NCBI RefSeq assembly: GCF_030272615.1
Contig: NC_081406.1
Span: 139,153,361-139,217,360 of the forward strand
Reading direction: 5' to 3'
Length of the DNA stretch: 64,000 nt
From: Cryptomeria japonica
Taxonomy: Eukaryota > Streptophyta > Pinopsida > Cupressales > Cupressaceae
The first letter of the stretch is position 1; each line of letters starts with the position of its first letter. Shown piece by piece: positions 58,521 through 64,000 of this stretch. The position numbers and the translations under genes are program-made. A model generated the notes under the pieces. That model searched no databases. It was given only the letters and a program-made list of their open reading frames with translations, and had not been told where the DNA came from.

Positions 58521-61500
58521 CCTTCTTACAATAGGCTTCTCTGATATATTTAGCGTCCTCCTCTAAATAAACCTCCTCATTAGCTAAAAGGTCAGCAACT
58601 TTATTACCTTCCCTTAGAGTATGGGAGATGAAAACACTATCATAGTCATTTAATAACTTTTTAGCACTTTCAATAATATTGAATATGTTCCAAGAGGGAC
58701 ATCTAGTACCTTTGATAGCCAGAATAATATTGAGGGAGTCCCCTTCCAGGCATATTTTTTAAAATTTAAACCCCTGAGCAAGCTAGAGGCATTTCAACAT
58801 GGCCTGAGCTTCAACAACATGATTGTTTTGAACTCCAAAGGGAGAGGCAATAGCAGAAATACAAACACCATGAGCATTTCTGATGACTCCTCCCCCTCCA
58901 GACTTCCCAGGATTGCCTTTGGCTGCCCCATCAAAATTCACCTTGACCCAATCATGACAGGGAAATCTCCAAACAATATTTTCTCTCCTAATCTTAATGT
59001 TAGATTTGCAAACCTTGTGAATCAAATTCCATTCAGTGAGGATACCTTTCTCAATGTCATTCATGTTAGAAAAACTCCATTGCTTGTTGTTTCTGTGAGG
59101 AATATTTATGTTTTCTTTTATAGTCAGGTTGCAAATCTTTTCAAAAACCACCTGAGACGTACACTTAGCCTCCCTAAAAATTCTATTATTTCTCTCCTTC
59201 TAGATATACCAACAGGTCATAGGAAGGATCAAGGACTAGAGGTTCTTGATGAGAGGATATATGGTGGGAGAGATCCATTGCCAAATAACTTCCTTGAGAC
59301 TATTATGCATAACCCATTCAAATTTTCATTGCGCCCAAAATTTACTCCAGATTTCCCAAGTAAAGGAGCAATGGATAAACAAATGATCCACTGATTCTTC
59401 CTCTTTATGACATAGCTCACACCTGTTAGGAAACATGAAACCTCTACGAGCCAAGTTATCAATGGTAAGAATCCTGTTGTGAACTGCAAGCCAAAAAACA
59501 TGTTAACTTTAGGAATAAGAACTCTATTCTAGATTTTAGTCCATATTGGGTTGCTGGTCTGAGTAAAAGTTTTTTTATAAGCAAAAGCAATAGTGAAGTT
59601 ACCCCTGGGATTACTCTTCCAAAGAAAAACATCATGAAAATCTTTATTAACAAAAAAGGATAGCAGATCCTGCTGAAGCAGTGAAAACCCAACATAAATA
59701 GCATCAAGCCTCACTCATTTATTCTCCTTCCAGTAATTACAAACCATAGGCCCATACCTTCTTTTGCATTCATCAATGAATTGACTATAGTCCTGATTAA
59801 AGAGAGGTTCATCTTTAATCCAAACATCCTCCCAGAACTTGATTTTGTCACCTTTTCCAAGGACCCATCCAGCTCCAGCTTTGGCTACTTTATGGACTTG
59901 ATTATACTATTCCATATGAAAGACCCAGCAGGGATGTCTTCAGAGTAGAGAAGAGAATGAAGAGGTTGGTCATGAATATATTTGTCAAACCACACCTGAT
60001 TCCAATATTTCTTAATGCCATAAGCCCTCCATATCTGTTTGACAAGCAGAGCTTTGTTAAAAGTTTTAAGAACTTTAATACCTAAACCCCCCTTGCACTT
60101 AGGCTTACACACTTTGTCCCAAGCGACCAAGGCAATCCTTTTTTTTTTTTCTTCATCCCCTGACCAAAGAAATATTTTATGAATCTTCTCTAAAGCTTCA
60201 GCAAATTTAGCCGGAATACCAAATAGACTAAGAGCATAGATAGGAAGATTCTGAAGGGTTGCTTGAAGAAGTTGAAGCTTTCTTGCTTGAGATAACATAG
60301 ATCCTTTCCAGCCAGCCAATTTCTTGTTGAGTTTATCAATTAACAAGTTCCAGAAGGAGTTTGGGGGAACCAAACCCAGAGGGAGACCTAAATAAGTGGA
60401 GGGAAGCATTTCCACCTTGCACCCAATGATGTTAGCAATTCTCTGCTGCCTTATAATAGGGGTATTCATGAAATAGATAGCAGAATTCTCCCAATTAACT
60501 TGCTGACCTGTCACCAAAGAATATGAGCAAAGAGCACCTTTGAAGGCAAGAACCTCCCCAACAGAGGAGTATCCCATTAAAATTGTTTCATCAACAAACT
60601 ATTGATGAGTACAAGACACATTAGCAATTAGGGCAATAAAAGTAGAATTAATTTCCTTAAGGATTCTTCTGGATCCAAAAAATTCTTTAACAACATTGAC
60701 CGCATCTTTCCCCACAATATGCCAATATTCCTAAAAGAAGAACACGGGAAAGCCATCTGGTCCCGGAGCCTTATCCCCTTGAAAAGAGAACACAACTTTT
60801 TTAATTTCCTCACCAGAAGGGATAGCAGATAGAGCCTTATTCTAGTGAGGTTCAATAATCTTGGGAATGTTATCAACCAGATCCTTAGTAATGTCAATAT
60901 CCCTACAACCAGTAAGGAGCTAAGAGAAGAACCTAACAACTTCATCCCCAATGTCATCATCTTTAAGAAGAATTTTGTCATCAAAAATTAATCTTGATAT
61001 TCTATTAGTAGCTTTACGTTTCATGGAGGTCATGTGAAAGAATTTAGTGTTTCTATCCCCAACTTCCAGCCAAATAGCCCTGGATCTCTATCTCCAATAG
61101 ATTTCCTCCCTAGATATAATATTGTGAAGTTTGACTGAAATATCATCTTCCTTAGTCTTGGGATACTTATTATAACCATCTTTCTAAATAGAGTTTTGGA
61201 TCTGTTTTAATTCCTCCTTCACCTTTTTTTTTGATTCAAAAATATCTCCAAAAACCTTCTTATTCCATATCTTAATGTTATCTTTGATGTTTCTAAGTTT
61301 TTTAGCAACTTTGTACATGGCTGATCCATCCACATCAATATTCCACCAATTGGTAATGGATTTTTCCAAAGAGGGGTGAGATATCCACATTTTCTCAAAT
61401 TGGAAAGGAAAAAAATGTTTACTCTTAACAGAGTCAGCAACAAAAGAAATGGGATAATGATCCGAGCCAATTATATTGATAACAGACAAAGAACATCTAT

Positions 61501-62129
61501 GTGGAAGGAGCCAGTCATGAGTAATAAGGGATCTATCAAGCCTTACCTGAATGAGGTCTTCTCTATCCCTTCGATTAGACCAAGTGTAAGAAGCTCCAGT
61601 AAGATTAGTATCAATCAAGGCATTGGCATTGATGAAATCCATCAAGTCAGTCCTGCTATCCAGTTGGGCTTGAGTTCCTCCAAATTTGTCAATTCCTTGC
61701 AACAGAGTGTTGAAAACTCCCATCAATAGCTAGCTATCCTAAGAAAAAACCTTCTTTTCTGCTGGATTTTATCCCAAAATTACTCCTAGCAGCTTTGGAA
61801 TTAGGGGCGTAAATGTTAGTAACCACCCATTCCTTTCCTTCAGAGATACTTTTAACTTTCATTGATATAATATTACCATCTTCATCAATTAGATCTCCTA
61901 AAATAGTTTTCTTGTTCCAGAATATAGCCACCCCACTTGATGCCCCATTCGAGCTACTACCACAAACTCCTCCATGTTTAAATTTTTTAAAATTTTCAAC
62001 TTTTTCCTTACTCATTTTGGTTTCCTAAACCAAGATGATATCCGACTTATGATCTCTAATAAGATCCTGTAAAACATTCTATTTATTGAGACCATTTAGG
62101 CCTCGAATGTTCCAGGAGCTTACCTTCAT
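58471..62129 (-). pseudogene. LINE ORF2: endonuclease, reverse transcriptase, RNase H (broken)
   Basis: From ATG 62129: MKVSSWNIRGLNG (first block of the APE-type endonuclease), QETKMSKEKV with a stop for Gln, WVVTNIYAPN. After a frame change near 61735 come ASYTWSNRR, RLDRSLI and GSDHYPI (catalytic His block). The reverse transcriptase spans ~60980-59885. Its active site near 60585-60600 reads QFVDETILMG where the family has FADD: the second Asp is Glu. YLGLPLG and RKLQLLQATLQNLPIY follow. A zinc region RCELCHKEEESVDHLFIHC lies near 59390-59430. RNase H starts at WVKVNFDGAAKGNP (58985-58945) and ends with NKVADLLAN and stop at ~58471. Frames change at least four times. Confidence 0.88.
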
Positions 62130-63816
62130 TTGGAAACCTGGGAGCAGGATTCCTGAATAGTTTGCTGCCTTCCATCAGCTATGTTTTGTTTACTCTCTTG
62201 GTCCCTGTGCCACTTCATGGGTTTACGACCCTGCGAAGATTTGGAAAGATCAATATTTGCCTTAGATCTGGTCCTAGTTTTAACCCCATTAGAGCATCCT
62301 GTCTTCTTATTTTTCTTTTTTCCAATCCCTATTATCTCTTCCTCATGTTCATCTTTGTGATCAACTTGCTTATTATTCCACGGTTCTCCTCCTTTCTAGG
62401 ATGAAGTGGGCGTTTCAGCTCCAACATTCTGAAATAAAGAGTTTAGGTTAACCTGAGGTGATCCAAACTTATTCTTCCTTCCAAAAATAACTTCAGGTCC
62501 TTCAGAGTCATTTGGACAAGCTTTATTACTTTTCATTACTGAAACTAGAAGGGCCTCATGTTGGGATTCATTCATATCATCAATGTCACCTTCTTCAAGA
62601 ATTTTTTCTATGGTTACATTCTCTTCCTCCTGAGTCTATAAAACTTCAAAAACATTAACTGTTTTGATCTCAAATCTACTATTTTCATTCTTTTTATCTT
62701 CCTTTTGAAGGGTAACCTTGAGAGGACTAGCTTTCCTATCATCTTTTGTTACATCTTTTAGGTTACTAGGAATTCCTCTTCCTCCTTCCACTCTACTATC
62801 CTCCTTAATGTTAGTCTTCTCTCTCCATACCTGTTTATGAGGATTGTTAGCCTTCAAAAGTTTTTTGGGGTTACTAGGGCAAGCCTTAGCCCAATGCCCA
62901 ACTTTCTTATAGGAGAAGCACACAAAGGGGAGGGACTCAAACTCTATAGTCTGTTCCCATAACCCAAGTTTGGAACTTATATCAATAGAGCTGGGAAGAT
63001 CCATATTCTGAGAGACATTGACACAAATTATCACATATACCAGTCTCTTTCGAGCTTCTGTCATAGGATCTATCGCAACAAGCTCCCCAAAGGAATTAGC
63101 GATACTTGAAAAAACATCGTCCACCTAGAATTCAAGCGGCAAGCCGGGCAACTTTACCCAGACCGAAGCATATTCAAAGAAGGAGTCATTGAGTTCCATA
63201 TTTGGAGACCATTTCCTTAGGGATAATGAAGATTTACCAAACATCCATGGTCCGCCGCTCAAGGTCATTTCCAAATCTTCCCCACAAGAGAAGGAAAAAC
63301 AAAGAAACCCCTTGACAGGGCGGAAACATCAACCTAACCTTTCAGCCTCCATTTTCTCTTAACAAAAGATCTAACATCCTCAATATTGGGTTGTGGTCCG
63401 ACTAATTTTCCCACTAGAGAAAAGGCCATTAGAGATATACTGTGATCGATAACCATATCTAGAACTGCAATAGCAAATTTGCCTATTTTTTAATAAGAAA
63501 TGTCTTCCATAGAGGGGAAGGACAATTTACTAGTGGGTTTGTTTACAAAAAGACGGTTCCAGGGTTTGAGAGCCTTCACCTCTGTTGTCTTTTCCAATTC
63601 ACCTTTAACGCTCTTGAGACCTGATTTTGAAGAATCTTCAATAATTTTACGGTCAGGAGGAGGGTCTCGATGCCATGGGTCCCCATCCGGTCTCCCATCC
63701 TCATCATCCACCGATTGTCCTTGAGCTATAGAGGCAGTAGAACTAGAGGGACCAACTTCGTTGTTCCCTCCATTCGCAGAATTCAAATTTCTCTCTAGCT
63801 GCATTGTTCCCTCCAT
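62130..63816 (-). pseudogene. LINE ORF1 (nucleic-acid binding, CCHC knuckle)
   Basis: ATG at 63816, then an acidic/polar N-terminus. A DUF4283-like region (MTLSGGPWMFGKSSLSLRKW, SVWVKLPGLPLEF) follows, then a CCHC knuckle at about 62870-62915 reading VCFSYKKVGHWAKAC with the second Cys changed to Tyr. The C-terminal third is Lys/Glu-rich. One frame with TAG/TAA interruptions at about 63490, 63125, 62637 and 62400; each separated block is clearly coding. ORF1 of plant LINEs coats the RNA. The end lies right at the ORF2 start. Confidence 0.78.
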
Positions 63817-63820
63817 TTCT

Positions 63821-64000
63821 ATGTTGGAGGATGTTCCTGATGCGTTACCGGTGGGATTTAAGGATTGGTTTACATTATTTTTGAGATAAGTTGACTTGGT
63901 TGATCATTTGATTATTTGTTTAAGTTATGGATTTATTGTATTATCACACTGGGATTGTGGAAGAGGTTTTAGGCCTTTGGTATTGAGCTTAACTGGAACT
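63821..64000 (+). repeat. Copia-type LTR, right part, running off the window
   Basis: Resumes the LTR interrupted at 56386, starting with the second copy of the LINE target duplication. AT-rich; no primer-binding site reached before the window ends. Confidence 0.55.

Larger units (their letters stand above)
56387..63820 (-). mobile_element. LINE (non-LTR retrotransposon) with three reading frames
   Basis: A 7.4-kb minus-strand element with ORF1 (63816-62130), ORF2 (endonuclease, reverse transcriptase, zinc region, RNase H; 62129-58471) and a third frame (58520-56403). It is flanked by a 15-21 base target duplication beginning ATGTTGGAGGATGTT at 56366 and 63821 (two differences over 21 bases). 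The 3' end (left) has only a very short A-run next to the duplication. The 5' end coincides almost exactly with the ORF1 start, so the 5' leader is probably lost. It sits antisense in a copia-type LTR. The element is dead: several frameshifts in ORF2 and a changed reverse transcriptase active site. Confidence 0.85.

Noticed and set aside
58819-59394. 191-codon plus-strand frame
   Set aside because: Antisense of the LINE RNase H and zinc region; the minus strand has the conserved motifs.

Overview
The window looks like nuclear DNA of a gymnosperm, most likely a conifer. The strongest evidence is a complete ten-exon terpene synthase gene of the gymnosperm TPS-d type (minus strand, 53871 to 48720). 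It encodes a 619-residue plastid-targeted protein with RRx8W, DDxxD and DxxTxxxE motifs and no internal stop. The rest is AT-rich and dominated by old, nested plant retrotransposons, as in giant conifer genomes. The terpene synthase C-terminus and N-terminal region look more like a cypress/yew-type conifer than a pine to me, but that is a weak inference.

Layout. 1-6.97 kb: non-coding DNA with a foldback-repeat arm, a ~0.7 kb direct duplication (395-1075 and 2480-3165) and a 5'-truncated LINE tail (3985-4790, minus). 6974-7747 (plus): an intronless reading frame for a rhomboid-like membrane protein that has lost its catalytic residues and carries two RanBP2-type zinc fingers. 10-23.5 kb: a decayed minus-strand Ty3/gypsy relic (gag, protease traces, a possible LTR edge near 11.25 kb), split by a Ty1/copia element (15887-22790, plus) with both LTRs, primer-binding site, polypurine tract and a 5-bp target duplication. 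24.1-43.5 kb: an inverted pair of pyrimidine/purine-rich repeat arms hosting a solo LTR (24932-25700) and a nest. In the nest, a minus-strand copia (27025-42302) is interrupted by a plus-strand chromovirus-type gypsy (30299-39214, duplication GGCAT), whose 3' LTR is itself interrupted by a second solo LTR (36998-38254, duplication ATTTG). 43.5-48.7 kb: AT-rich DNA with two LINE ORF1 remnants in opposite orientation. 48.7-53.9 kb: the terpene synthase gene, with a foldback MITE in intron 5. 55.9-64 kb: a copia-type LTR split by a near full-length LINE (56387-63820, minus). Besides ORF1 and ORF2 this LINE keeps a third long reading frame of about 705 codons overlapping the end of ORF2.

The two cellular loci (rhomboid-like protein and terpene synthase) show no functional link; they are islands in retrotransposon DNA. 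Only the terpene synthase is clearly intact. All retroelement proteins are broken, and many of the breaks are TAG codons where tryptophan or glutamine is expected, as repeated deamination of methylated cytosines would produce. The least explained item is the third LINE reading frame; the next is the catalytically dead rhomboid with paired zinc fingers.
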